Positions 39,881 through 48,286 of a stretch of DNA of 64,000 nucleotides are shown piece by piece (positions within the stretch are counted from its first letter, which is position 1; the number at the start of each line of letters is the position of its first letter). Made by a program: the position numbers and the translations under genes. This DNA is from Streptomyces bathyalis (GTDB lineage: Bacteria; Actinomycetota; Actinomycetes; Streptomycetales; Streptomycetaceae). The DNA lies in contig NZ_CP048882.1 in NCBI RefSeq assembly GCF_015910445.1, positions 6,445,501 to 6,509,500 of the forward strand. The letters run 5' to 3'. The notes under the pieces are model-generated. The model worked only from the letters and a program-made list of their open reading frames with translations, did not search any database and was not told where the DNA came from.

Positions 39881-40906
39881 ATGGGCAAGCACATCGAGCG
39901 CCGGGCGCTGCTGAAGTCGTTCGCAGCCGCCCCCGTACTTCTGTCCCCACTGGCCGCCGGATGCGCGAAGCACGGCTCCACCACCAAGGCCGGCACGCTC
40001 AACATCGGCCAGATCAGCAACTCCGTCGCCTTCTTCCCGCTCTTCGTGGCCGAGGAGAAGGGCTACTTCAAGGACGAGGGCATCAAGCTCGGCGACCGCC
40101 CCCGGCTCGGCACCGGCGCGAAGGTGGCCGCCGCGCTGAAGTCCGGCTCCATCGACCTGGGGGCCGGGGTGCTCACGGACGCCTTCAACCTCGCGGAGTC
40201 CTCCGAACCCGGTGAGACGCGGGTCCTCTCCAGCCTCGTGACCGAGTACTACGTGGACATCGTCGTGGGGAAGTCCTTCACCGGGCCCGGGGACAGGGCC
40301 AGCCTGGAGGAGCGCACTCGGGCGCTGGTGGGCAAGAAGATCGGCATCACCGGCCCGGGAAGCGGCACCGAGGCTCTGGTGAGTCACCTCTTCGACCGCA
40401 TCGGCAAGAAGGCGAAGACCGACGCGACTCTCGTCAACCTGGGAAGTGCGGCCACGTCGGCCATCGGAGCGCTCAAGTCCGGCCGGGTCGACGCGCTTTC
40501 CTTCTTCCAGCCGATCGGCCAGCAGGCCGAGGCCGACGGCTCGGGCCGGATTCTCATATCCCCGGCCAGGGGCGATGTGAAGGACATGGCGGGCGCGCTG
40601 CACGGGGTCGTCTTCTCCACGCAGAAGCTGCTGAAGAAGAAGTCCAAGGAGGTCAAGGGCTTCCAGAGCGCGATCAAGCGCGCCCAGCAGGACGTGCAGG
40701 GCGACCCCGGCAAGGTGCGGGAGCTCCTGGAGAAGTACCTCAAGGACTCCGATCCGAAGGCCCTGGACGCGCTGGTGCCGATCCTGCGCAGGGAGATGCC
40801 GCAGTCACCGGAGCTGAAGAAGGAGCCGTACGAGGTGGCGCGGCAGTTCCATGAGGACAGCGGACTGGTGAAGAAGACACCGGAGTTCGGGGAGATCAAG
40901 GCGTAG
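39881..40906 (+). CDS. NitT/TauT-family substrate-binding lipoprotein
   Basis: 341 residues from ATG at 39881. The signal peptide MGKHIERRALLKSFAAAPVL ends with lipobox LAAGC, so Cys27 or so is lipidated and the protein is anchored outside the membrane. The mature part has the SsuA/NMT1 fold: QISNSVAFFPLFVAEEKGYFKDEGIKL, GAKVAAALKSGSIDLGAGVLTDAF and KKIGITGPGSGTEALVSHL. It captures the substrate for the ABC importer just upstream; in this operon an aromatic or tricarboxylic acid is likely. The RR near the N-terminus may allow Tat export. Confidence 0.93.
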   Translation: MGKHIERRALLKSFAAAPVLLSPLAAGCAKHGSTTKAGTLNIGQISNSVAFFPLFVAEEKGYFKDEGIKLGDRPRLGTGAKVAAALKSGSIDLGAGVLTDAFNLAESSEPGETRVLSSLVTEYYVDIVVGKSFTGPGDRASLEERTRALVGKKIGITGPGSGTEALVSHLFDRIGKKAKTDATLVNLGSAATSAIGALKSGRVDALSFFQPIGQQAEADGSGRILISPARGDVKDMAGALHGVVFSTQKLLKKKSKEVKGFQSAIKRAQQDVQGDPGKVRELLEKYLKDSDPKALDALVPILRREMPQSPELKKEPYEVARQFHEDSGLVKKTPEFGEIKA

Positions 40907-40996
40907 GCGGCGGCCGCGGTTCGCCGTCTGTCGCCCGCCTCCGCGACGTACGGAGCCGGCGCCGGCCGTTCGGCGAACCCCGGCCCGCCCGCGTGG

Positions 40997-41323
40997 TCAG
41001 CCGGCCGTCTCGGTCCGCAGCCAGGCCAGATACTCGTTGCTTCCGGCGGTGATCGGGGTGGCGATGATCTCGGGTGTGTCGTACGAGTGCAGGGACTTGA
41101 TGAGCGCTTCGAGCTCGTCGTAACGGGCCGCCGTGCTCTTGAGGAGCACGCGCCACTCCGTGTCGGTCTCGACCTTCTCCTGCCACTGGTACACGCTCCT
41201 GATCGGCCCGTCGACCTGCCCGCACGCGGCGAGCCGCCCCGCGACCGCGGACGCGGCAAGCACCTGGGCGGCCTCTTCGCTGTCCGTCGTGGTGAGCACG
41301 GCGAGGAACTCTGCGTCGGCCAC
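40997..41323 (-). CDS. cutA: Divalent-cation tolerance protein CutA
   Basis: 108 residues from GTG at 41323 behind GAGGAGAAACC. The CutA1 fold is evident: FLAVLTTTDSEEAAQVLAASAVAGRLAACGQVDGPIRSVYQWQEKVETDTEWRVLLKST, with the conserved VYxWxGKV-like strand and LHSYDTPEIIATPI. CutA forms very stable trimers that bind copper and other ligands; its precise role is unsettled. It stands alone and converges on the substrate-binding protein gene. Confidence 0.93.
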   Translation of the reverse strand: MADAEFLAVLTTTDSEEAAQVLAASAVAGRLAACGQVDGPIRSVYQWQEKVETDTEWRVLLKSTAARYDELEALIKSLHSYDTPEIIATPITAGSNEYLAWLRTETAG

Positions 41324-41521
41324 GGTTTCTCCTCTCGGTTCGATGCCGGGGGCCGACCGTACCCCGCGTTGAAGCCGGTTCCTGCCGGGACTCCGGTCAG
41401 GTGGTCGCGTCAAGAAGCGATGTCGAGTCCGTAGCTCCGTACCAGTGTGCCGAGACCGTGGTCGTAGCCTTGCCTCGGTCATGCGCCCTCACCCCGGCGT
41501 GCTGATTCCGTCGCGGTCGGC

Positions 41522-42820
41522 CTATGTCGGCGCGTGGTCGTTGGGCCGTGGAATCCCAGCCTCTGGGGCATTTGCGGGCGGGCGCTTCATCTGGCGCCAT
41601 TCCGGGCGCAGTCCCGTCAGGTTCGTGGTGAGGAAGTACGCGACGCCGGCGGCGGCCAACGCGGGGACGAGGCCCGCGGAGGACACCACGGCTCCTGCCA
41701 CCAGGCCGCCGAGCGGAATGCCCATCCAGGCGAGTGAGGTGCCCAGCCCCCGGACACGGCCGAGCAGTTGGCGCGGAATGCGTTCGTAGAGGATCGCTCC
41801 CAGGATGGGGTTGAGGAAGCCCGCTCCGAAGCCGCTGGCGACGAAGACGGCGATCACGACCCACATCGGTACGTCGGCGGCGAGGATCAGGAAGCGCGGA
41901 GCGCCGGCGAGCGTGAAGCCCGCGAAGAAGACGAGGCGGCGGTTCAGCCGGTGTGCCAGACCTGCCGCGGTGAGGCTGGCTGCGACCGCCGAGAGCCCCC
42001 AGGCGGTGCCGGTGAGCCCGATCGCGGCCGGGCCGTTGCCCGACTCCTTGGCCCACACCGGGAGGAGGACCGTGGAGAAGGCGGTGTCCAGCAGGTTGGT
42101 GACCGCGATCATCGCCGTGATGGTGAGCAGTAGCGGGTCCCGGCGAAGGAAGCGCATGCCCTCGCCGAGGCGTTGCCAGTAGCCGGGGGCATCCGGGCCA
42201 TGACCCGGCACCTCGGCGGTGCGGCCGATGCTCCGCGGAACAACCAGCGAGATGACGACCGAACCCAGTCCGAAACAGAGGGCGTTGACCACCAGCGCCG
42301 TCATCGGTCCGAGGAACGCGACGAGCGACCCGCCGGCGGCAGGACCGAGGGTGAAGGCGAGCCGTTCCATGACGCCGCTGAGCCCGGTGGCCCGCTCCAG
42401 CGGGACACTGCCGCGGTCCGCGGCTTCCGGAACCATGACCTCCTTCGCCAGATCGCCGGGAGCGCGGGCGGCGCCGATGACGGCGACGAGGAGCATCAGC
42501 AGCCAGAAGGAGAGCAGATCCGCGGCGTGCAGAACGGGGATCGTCATGGCTGCCGTCGCACTCACCAGGTCCGTGGACCAGGAGACGACGCGAGGGCCGC
42601 TTCGGTCCACCAACGGCCCGATGAACGCCTTGACCAGCACGTACGGGCCCATTTCGCAGAAGGCCACGAGGCCGGTCTGCGTCGCGCTGCCCGTCGTGAC
42701 GAGCACGAACCAGGGCAGGGCGATGACCGAGATGCGGGTGCCGGTGAGCGACAGTCCGGTCGCGGCGAGCACGCCGGCCAGGGGTCGCAGCGACCGTCTT
42801 CCGGAGGGGAGTTGATTCAT
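41522..42820 (-). CDS. MFS transporter (enterobactin-exporter/MFS_3-like)
   Basis: 432 residues from ATG at 42820, overlapping the upstream stop by ATGA. Twelve spans are evident; motif GPLVDRSGPRVVSW lies between spans 2 and 3, and FGAGFLNPILGAILYERIPRQLLGRVRGLGTSLAWMGIPLGGLVAGAV in the second half is typical of drug or siderophore exporters of the MFS_3 group. The gene is translationally coupled to the remnant of an ArsR-type regulator, a pairing often seen for such pumps. Export of a toxic compound is the likely role. Confidence 0.88.
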   Translation of the reverse strand: MNQLPSGRRSLRPLAGVLAATGLSLTGTRISVIALPWFVLVTTGSATQTGLVAFCEMGPYVLVKAFIGPLVDRSGPRVVSWSTDLVSATAAMTIPVLHAADLLSFWLLMLLVAVIGAARAPGDLAKEVMVPEAADRGSVPLERATGLSGVMERLAFTLGPAAGGSLVAFLGPMTALVVNALCFGLGSVVISLVVPRSIGRTAEVPGHGPDAPGYWQRLGEGMRFLRRDPLLLTITAMIAVTNLLDTAFSTVLLPVWAKESGNGPAAIGLTGTAWGLSAVAASLTAAGLAHRLNRRLVFFAGFTLAGAPRFLILAADVPMWVVIAVFVASGFGAGFLNPILGAILYERIPRQLLGRVRGLGTSLAWMGIPLGGLVAGAVVSSAGLVPALAAAGVAYFLTTNLTGLRPEWRQMKRPPANAPEAGIPRPNDHAPT

Positions 42821-43083
42821 GCCTGCCTCCCATGGTCGTCCAGTTCGGGGAGGATGTGCGTGATCAGCGTGACGCGTTCCGCGTCCTCCGGGGCTTCGGC
42901 TCCGGGCCCGTCCCGACGGTAGCGGTCGCTGACCGGGACCAACTCCTCGTGGAGGGAACGGCTTTCGTCCGGGGTGAGCCGCAGGGGCCAGTCACTCATG
43001 TCGGTGGGGTCGCGCCATTCGCTGGGGAGCTTCCAGAACTCGCTGACCGCCCGCCGGGCCCGCAGGCCGTGAGTCTCTGCCAT
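42817..43083 (-). pseudogene. C-terminal remnant of an ArsR-family regulator
   Basis: 88 residues from ATG at 43083. The sequence EFWKLPSEWRDPTDMSDWPLRLTPDESRSLHEELVPVSDRYRRDGPGAEAPEDAERVTL is the C-terminal part of winged-helix ArsR regulators that accompany MFS pumps. The N-terminal HTH of about 90 residues is missing; neither this frame nor the other two minus-strand frames up to 43450 encode one. The fragment still ends coupled to the MFS gene. It is either a decayed repressor, leaving the pump unregulated, or a gene re-started on a remnant. Confidence 0.68.
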
Positions 43084-43100
43084 ACCGTGAACTCTAGAAG

Positions 43101-43144
43101 GCAAAGGGTTCCTTGCAAAGACTCCTTCGCGAAGGACTCTTTGC
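43101..43144. promoter_or_regulatory. Near-perfect 30-bp palindrome ahead of the ArsR remnant
   Basis: Bases 43115-43144 are palindromic apart from one pair, with ends GCAAAG / CTTTGC and centre CCTTCGCGAAGG. A related shorter dyad GCAAAGGGTTCCTTGC lies at 43101-43116. They are within 60 bases of the start at 43083 and look like a multi-half-site operator for the original ArsR regulator. Confidence 0.6.
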
Positions 43145-43259
43145 AATCCAGGCGGCGTTGGGGTGATCAGGCGTCCCGGGGCCGAGCGCCGTTCGTCCCC
43201 GGCTCCCGACGGGACGCCGTGGGAACCAGCGACGACGGACGGTGCAGAAGGCCGGTCGG

Positions 43260-44339
43260 TCAACTCCCTTGCGCAGCACCCGCATCCGCGCCGACCACGC
43301 CCAACGCACGCTCTCCCCGCACACAGTTGTCACGCAGCTCCGCGAGAACCCGCACGGGCAGGCGCAGCGCCGAGCCGCGCCGGCCCGTGCCGTCGAGGAT
43401 CTCGTCGCCCTCCTCCAGCCACTCCGCAAAGGGCTGGACCCCGATGAAGTCGGCAAGCCGGGCCAGCTCCTGACGGGGTGCGTCGAGGAGGCGTTCGTAC
43501 GAGAGCGTCGTGACCTGCTCCCGCGGGACGGCGGCGAGGTACTCCACGCCTTCGCAGATCAGGTCCGACCACAGCGTGCCGAAGTCCGGCACCGGCATCT
43601 CGCGGTCGAGGACGAGGGCGGGGTCGAACTGCGGGCCGAGCAACGGGGCCAGGTCGTCCGGGAGTTGCTTGATGTGGTCGTCGGTCAGGTCCGAGGCCGA
43701 CTCCACGCCCGAGCGGCGGATGATCTCGCGGAGCAGCGAGATCATGCGGTAGCCGTTGTGGCGGCTCATGGATAGGGCGCAGTCGGGGCCGTCGCGGAAG
43801 AGGTGCACGAAGCGGGCCTCGGGGAAGAGTTCGTGAAGCAGACCGACGCGGTGCAGCGAGTACCCGGAGCGTTCGACGGCGGCCTCGCGCCCGCCGATCC
43901 GGGAGGCCAGCGCGCCGAAGAGGGCGTGCCACTGCTGCGGGGCGGGGCGCTCGGGCCAGGAGCGGACCTCCGGCTCCAGGGCATCGAGGAGCGCGTCCGG
44001 ATCGTCGCTCAGATGAGGCAGCGGCATCATGCTGATCGCGGGGATGCCCGTGGTCTCGGCCGAGTAGCGCCATTCGGGGTGCCGGTTGTAGAGGAACTCC
44101 GGGAGCGGCGTGCCGCTGCGGACCATGGCGTCGAAGACCGGCATCGGTTCGCGCAGACATCGCCAGAACTCCGGGCCCGTCAGCGGCTGTCGGGACAGCG
44201 CCGGGGGGCCGTCGATGCACGAGTAGAGCTCGTTGAGGCTGAGCACGTCGGGGTGCAGCCGCAGCACCTGGGACAGCGCCGTCGAGCCGCTGCGCCCGGT
44301 GCCGACGACGAAGGTCAGGGTCTTGATGCCCGTCCGCAC
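43260..44339 (-). CDS. Sulfotransferase-family protein
   Basis: 359 residues from GTG at 44339, chosen because GGAGGAG lies seven bases upstream; ATG at 44357 has no good site. The 5'-phosphosulfate loop is TFVVGTGRSGSTALSQVL and the 3'-phosphate region is FVHLFRDGPDCALSMSRHNG; LSYERLLDAPRQELARLADFIG is the typical C-terminal helix region. It transfers sulfate from PAPS to a hydroxyl or amine of an unknown acceptor. Its relatives occur alone in actinomycetes. There is no PAPS synthesis gene nearby. Confidence 0.85.
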   Translation of the reverse strand: MRTGIKTLTFVVGTGRSGSTALSQVLRLHPDVLSLNELYSCIDGPPALSRQPLTGPEFWRCLREPMPVFDAMVRSGTPLPEFLYNRHPEWRYSAETTGIPAISMMPLPHLSDDPDALLDALEPEVRSWPERPAPQQWHALFGALASRIGGREAAVERSGYSLHRVGLLHELFPEARFVHLFRDGPDCALSMSRHNGYRMISLLREIIRRSGVESASDLTDDHIKQLPDDLAPLLGPQFDPALVLDREMPVPDFGTLWSDLICEGVEYLAAVPREQVTTLSYERLLDAPRQELARLADFIGVQPFAEWLEEGDEILDGTGRRGSALRLPVRVLAELRDNCVRGERALGVVGADAGAAQGS

Positions 44340-44454
44340 GGTTGTCTCCTCCCCCATGGCCTGGCCGCTCGGCAGGCCGTTCGGCTTCCGATCGCCCCCA
44401 GTCCTACCCCTGCGCCCGTCGATCGACCCGGAGGACGGGACAGTCGGCGGAAGG

Positions 44455-44499
44455 TGTCACCCAAAGAGATGTCACCCAAAGAACTGTCAGCCCATGAGA
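44455..44499. repeat. 15-bp direct repeats between IclR and sulfotransferase genes
   Basis: TGTCACCCAAAGAGA, TGTCACCCAAAGAAC and a partial third copy TGTCAGCCCATGAGA follow each other directly. On the minus strand they read TTTGGGTGACA twice in phase with 15-base spacing, about 115-145 bases upstream of the sulfotransferase start. They overlap the IclR stop codon. Possible tandem binding sites. Confidence 0.6.
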
Positions 44500-45248
44500 G
44501 AGGCGATCTCCTCCGCGCAGGCGCGCAACGCCGGTACGTGGCCGTGGAGTTCGTCCCACGTGGTGAGCACGACGGTGGCGCCGAGCGAGATCGCCAGACG
44601 GGGACGCAGCCCCCCGTCGAGATCCGGCACGACGGTGGCGACGGAGCGGACGCCGACCTCGTTCTCCTCGTCGACCTCGGCCCATCCGCGCTCCCGTACA
44701 CGTGCGACTTCCTCACGCAGCACCGCCGGGTCGGTGACGGTGTGCGCGGTGGGGGAGGGCAGGTCGGCAGCGAGGAGTGCCGCCAGCTCCTCGTCGGGGA
44801 GCACCGAGGCGAGCGCCTGACCCATGGAGGTGGCGTGCCACGGGTTGCGCGTGCCCTCGGCGCTGCGCAGCTGGAGATGCTGCGTGCCCTGCGCGCTGAG
44901 CACGATGAGCACCTCGCTGCCGTCGAGGATCCCCGCGATCGCGGGAAGTCCCGTACGGGCGGCGAGGCGGCGCATCGGTGCGGCCGCGGCCGAATAGCCG
45001 GCGGGGGAGCGCTGGAAGCCCCGCGAGAACTCCAGGACGCGCACGCCGAGGGCGTACCGGCGGGTGTCCTCGTCGTAGGCGACGAAGCGTTCGGCGGCCA
45101 GCCGCCCGAGAAGCCGGTGCGCGCTGCTGACGGGAAGACCGGCCGTGCGTGCCGCCGCACTGACGCCCAGCCCTGACGGGTTGTCGGCCAGTACGGTCAT
45201 CAGCCGCAGGCCCCGGCTGAGCATGTCGTCGCCGGGCGGTGCGGTCAC
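44487..45248 (-). CDS. IclR-family transcriptional regulator
   Basis: 253 residues from GTG at 45248 (GAGGGAG eight bases before). The winged helix (MLSRGLRLMTVLADNPSGLGVSAAARTAGLPVSSAHRLLGRLAAERFV) occupies residues 9-56, and the IclR effector domain runs from about 75 to the end (LRSAEGTRNPWHATSMGQALASVLPDEEL, VGVRSVATVVPDLDG). It follows the ACS-type MFS gene after 35 bases, so both are likely co-transcribed and the protein controls uptake of the same organic acid. Confidence 0.92.
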   Translation of the reverse strand: MTAPPGDDMLSRGLRLMTVLADNPSGLGVSAAARTAGLPVSSAHRLLGRLAAERFVAYDEDTRRYALGVRVLEFSRGFQRSPAGYSAAAAPMRRLAARTGLPAIAGILDGSEVLIVLSAQGTQHLQLRSAEGTRNPWHATSMGQALASVLPDEELAALLAADLPSPTAHTVTDPAVLREEVARVRERGWAEVDEENEVGVRSVATVVPDLDGGLRPRLAISLGATVVLTTWDELHGHVPALRACAEEIASLMG

Positions 45249-45283
45249 CGTCGGTGCTCCCTCGAAGATCGTGCGCGGCAAGG

Positions 45284-46747
45284 TCAGTCGCGTCCGCCAC
45301 TGCTCCGTGCCGTACCGGCGGTCGCGTGCGGATCCCCGCTCACCGTACCGGTATCACCCGGGGTGACCCGCGGTTCCCGGACTCCGAACATCAGCGCCGC
45401 GGAGATCATCGTGCACACCGCCATGAAGCCGAAGGCACCGGCATCACCCAGCGGAGTACCGCGCACCCAGCCCACGAGATACGTGCCCGCGAACGACCCG
45501 AGCGCACCGAAGGAGTTGACGGCGGCGACGGCCGCGCCCGCGACACCGGCCGGCGCCAGCTCGGAGACGAAGGCGAAGTACGGGCCGTAGGGCGCGTACA
45601 TGCACAGGCCCGCGACGGTGAGCAGCGTAAGGGCGAGCGGGAAGTTCGAACCGGCGAAGTAGGAGCCCAGCAGCGCCAGCGCCCCCGTGCCCAGCCACGG
45701 CCACACGGCGATGCGGCGGCGTCCGTTGCGGTCGGACAGTCGGGAGTTGAGCATCATCGCCACGACCGCGAACGCATAAGGGATCGCGGAGATCAGACCG
45801 GTCGCGCCGATGCCTTCGCCCGAGGCCTGCTTCACGATCGACGGCAGCCAGAAGATGAAGCCGTACATGCCGAACGACCAGAAGAAGTACTGGGCGGCGA
45901 GCACGACCACGGCGCGGGAGCGCAGCACCTTCTTGTAGTCCGCGGCGGTGGCGCGCGGCGCGTCGGCGGTGGTGGCGTGAGCGCCGGGGTCCGACCCGGC
46001 TGCGGGTGAGTCGGGGGTGCCCGCGCTGACCTCGGTGGCTGTCACGGCAGAACCCGGCGCCTCGGCTGCGGCGCGCTGCTCGTCGGCGAGGTCCTTGCGC
46101 AGCTGGTCGTGCTCCGCCCGGGGCAGCCACTTGGCCTCGGCCGGGCGGTCCTTGATGAAGCGGATGCACAGCACGCCCCAGATGATCGAGGGCACGCCCT
46201 CGACGATGAACATCATCCGCCAGTCGGAGATCTCGATGAGCCATCCGGAGAGCACGGACAGCCACATCACGGTGATCGGATTGCCCAGGATCAGCAGGGA
46301 GTTGGCGCGGCCGCGCTCACGCTTGGTGAACCAGCGGCTCAGCAGCACCACCAGCGCCGGCAGGACCGCCCCCTCGACGACGCCGAGCGCGAAGCGCACC
46401 GGGATCAGCTGGCCCGGGCTGCTGAGCAGGCCCTGCGCCGTCGCGAGCACGCCCCACGCGATCGTCGAACCGGCGACCATCCGTCGCACGCTGCGCTGCT
46501 CGGCGTAGATCGTCCCGGGGATCTGGAAGAAGAAGTAGCCGAGGAAGAACGAGGCCGCGATGAGGGAGTCGGTCCCGGCGGAGAGGTTCAGCTCATCGGC
46601 CATGCCGCCCGCCGAGGCGATCGCGTAGTTGGACCTGTCGAGGTAGGCGAGCGAGTACGTGATGAACGCGATCGGCATCAGGTACCGGGCGCGGGTGGAT
46701 GACCAGAAGCCGCCGCTGGCGGTGCGGGAGGAAGACGCTGCCGTCAT
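45284..46747 (-). CDS. ACS-family MFS transporter (phthalate/tartrate/glucarate permease-like)
   Basis: 487 residues from ATG at 46747 with AAAGGGG upstream. The first span region LMPIAFITYSLAYLDRSNYAIASAGGM and FFLGYFFFQIPGTIYAEQRSVRR are the anion:cation symporter signature. SRWFTKRERGRANSLLILGNPI marks the central part; a long Ala-rich cytosolic loop (about residues 215-265) separates the halves. Proton-coupled uptake of an organic acid such as a hydroxy or aromatic acid is expected. Downstream is its IclR regulator, and a 2-hydroxyacid dehydrogenase is divergent. Confidence 0.92.
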   Translation of the reverse strand: MTAASSSRTASGGFWSSTRARYLMPIAFITYSLAYLDRSNYAIASAGGMADELNLSAGTDSLIAASFFLGYFFFQIPGTIYAEQRSVRRMVAGSTIAWGVLATAQGLLSSPGQLIPVRFALGVVEGAVLPALVVLLSRWFTKRERGRANSLLILGNPITVMWLSVLSGWLIEISDWRMMFIVEGVPSIIWGVLCIRFIKDRPAEAKWLPRAEHDQLRKDLADEQRAAAEAPGSAVTATEVSAGTPDSPAAGSDPGAHATTADAPRATAADYKKVLRSRAVVVLAAQYFFWSFGMYGFIFWLPSIVKQASGEGIGATGLISAIPYAFAVVAMMLNSRLSDRNGRRRIAVWPWLGTGALALLGSYFAGSNFPLALTLLTVAGLCMYAPYGPYFAFVSELAPAGVAGAAVAAVNSFGALGSFAGTYLVGWVRGTPLGDAGAFGFMAVCTMISAALMFGVREPRVTPGDTGTVSGDPHATAGTARSSGGRD

Positions 46748-46773
46748 TCCCGAACACCCCTTTTTCCGTCGGG

Positions 46774-46788
46774 TGGAAAGTGTTTCAC
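46774..46788 (-). promoter_or_regulatory. IclR-type operator candidate before the MFS gene
   Basis: TGGAAA, GTG, TTTCAC: close to the TGGAAA-N3-TTTCCA pattern recognised by several IclR proteins, 27 bases upstream of the MFS start. The match is imperfect and the regulator is not proven. Confidence 0.4.
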
Positions 46789-46915
46789 TGAGCGGGAAGG
46801 ACGTTACGAGCGTGTGCGGGCCGGGTCAATGGCCATGACGAGTCCGGGCCCGCATGCCGCCGGACTTCCGGGACGCCCGCCGGTCCGCCGGTCCCGGTCC
46901 GCCGGTCCGTTCGTT

Positions 46916-46934
46916 CCGTCCGTCCGTCCGTCCG
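46916..46934. repeat. CCGT microsatellite
   Basis: Four CCGT units plus CCG, some 40 bases before the 2-hydroxyacid dehydrogenase start. Probably fortuitous; could vary in length between strains. Confidence 0.6.
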
Positions 46935-46972
46935 ACCGTCACCGCCGCCGCGACGAGGAGAGGCACACGCCG

Positions 46973-47920
46973 ATGCCCGAGACCACCGATCCCGCAGTCC
47001 ACGTGCTCCTGCCCTGGAACGGACTCGACGAGCGTCACGGACCGTGGCCCTCGAACGTCCGCGTGCACGTATGGGACGGGCACACGCCCGAGGACGAACT
47101 GCCCGCGGACGCGCTGGAGTCGACGGGGCTGTGGGTGATGCCGTACGCGGTGCCGGGCGCCGAGCGGCTGCTCCCGCGGCTCCCGGCCGTACGGGCCGTG
47201 CAGTCGCTCAGCGCCGGCGTCGAGAAGCTGCTGCCGGTGATGCCCGAGGGCGCGAAGCTGTACAACGGCCGGGGCCTGCACGACGCCAGCACCGCCGAGC
47301 ACGCGCTCGGCCTGATCCTCGCAGCGCAGCGTGATCTTCCGCGCTGGGTCGCGGACCAGCAGGCCGGACGCTGGGAACCGCACTTCACACGCTCGCTCGC
47401 CGGGTCGCGCGTCGCCGTCATCGGCTACGGATCGATCGGGGAGGCGCTGGAGCGGAGGCTGCTGGCGTGCGAGGCGGAGGTCGTGCGCGTGGCCCGGCGG
47501 TCCAGGCCCGAGGAGGACGTGCACCCGGTGACCGCCCTGCCGGACCTGCTGCCGGAGGTGGACATCGTGGTGCTCGTGCTGCCCGAAACCCCAGCCACGT
47601 CAGGCATGTTCGGGGCGGACGAGCTCGCCGCGCTGCCCGACGGAGCGCTCGTCGTCAACGTGGGACGAGGCCGCACGCTGGAGACCGGCGCGCTGCTCGA
47701 AGAGGTCCGGCGTGGACGGCTGCGCGCGGCCCTCGACGTCACCGACCCCGAGCCGCTGCCGGGCGACCATCCGCTGCGGGGTCAGCCCGGGGTGCTGATC
47801 ACGCCGCACGTGGCGGGCGGCTCCGCCACGTTCCGGCCGCGCGCCGAGCGGCTCGTCGTGGAGCAGGTCCGCCGCTATGCCGCGGGAGAGCCCCTCGTCA
47901 ACGCCTTCCCGCGCCCCTGA
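46973..47920 (+). CDS. D-isomer-specific 2-hydroxyacid dehydrogenase
   Basis: 315 residues from ATG at 46973 (GAGGAGAGG upstream). The NAD fold is VAVIGYGSIGEALERRL; catalytic Arg lies in VNVGRGRTLETGALL, Glu in DVTDPEPLP and His in LITPHVAGGS. HDASTAEHALGLILAAQRDLPRW matches the substrate domain hinge. It interconverts a 2-oxoacid and a D-2-hydroxyacid. Divergent placement from the ACS-type permease suggests that the permease may import its substrate. Confidence 0.92.
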   Translation: MPETTDPAVHVLLPWNGLDERHGPWPSNVRVHVWDGHTPEDELPADALESTGLWVMPYAVPGAERLLPRLPAVRAVQSLSAGVEKLLPVMPEGAKLYNGRGLHDASTAEHALGLILAAQRDLPRWVADQQAGRWEPHFTRSLAGSRVAVIGYGSIGEALERRLLACEAEVVRVARRSRPEEDVHPVTALPDLLPEVDIVVLVLPETPATSGMFGADELAALPDGALVVNVGRGRTLETGALLEEVRRGRLRAALDVTDPEPLPGDHPLRGQPGVLITPHVAGGSATFRPRAERLVVEQVRRYAAGEPLVNAFPRP

Positions 47921-48010
47921 ACCGCGTTGTTGTACCGGGGCCCTGATCCGCACGCACCTGAACCCCGCCGGGACGCGGAAGCGGCCGACGGGCTCTGCCC
48001 TGCCGTGTGG

Positions 48011-48286
48011 TCAAAGGGCCCCGGCGGGCGGCTTGTCGGTTCCCTGTGACCCCCGTGACCCGGGTGAATCCTTCAGCCCGGGGCACCATCCCGAGCGGGT
48101 CACGCTCGTCCGGCTGCCCTGCCCGGGCGGGGGGAGGTGACCGTGGAGCACCCACCCGTCCTCGCTCCGTGCCCAGTGGAGGACCTCTTCCTCCCAGGGG
48201 CGGTTGAGAAGATTGATCCGTTCCCAGATTTCGATCTGCTCCGCGTTGAAAGCGCGGAATCTTCGCCAGAGATCCTTGAGCACCAT
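48011..48286 (-). CDS. Small conserved actinomycete protein
   Basis: 91 residues if started at ATG 48286; GTG at 48295 is also possible, and neither has a clear ribosome site. The core MVLKDLWRRFRAFNAEQIEIWERINLLNRPWEEEVLHWARSEDGWVLHGHLPPP...SVTRSGWCPGL matches, from memory, a family of small Streptomyces proteins with LLNRPWEEDxLHW and SGWCPG motifs. Function unknown. No membrane span or signal. It converges on the dehydrogenase, and its last 20 residues are more variable than the core. Confidence 0.65.
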   Translation of the reverse strand: MVLKDLWRRFRAFNAEQIEIWERINLLNRPWEEEVLHWARSEDGWVLHGHLPPPGQGSRTSVTRSGWCPGLKDSPGSRGSQGTDKPPAGAL

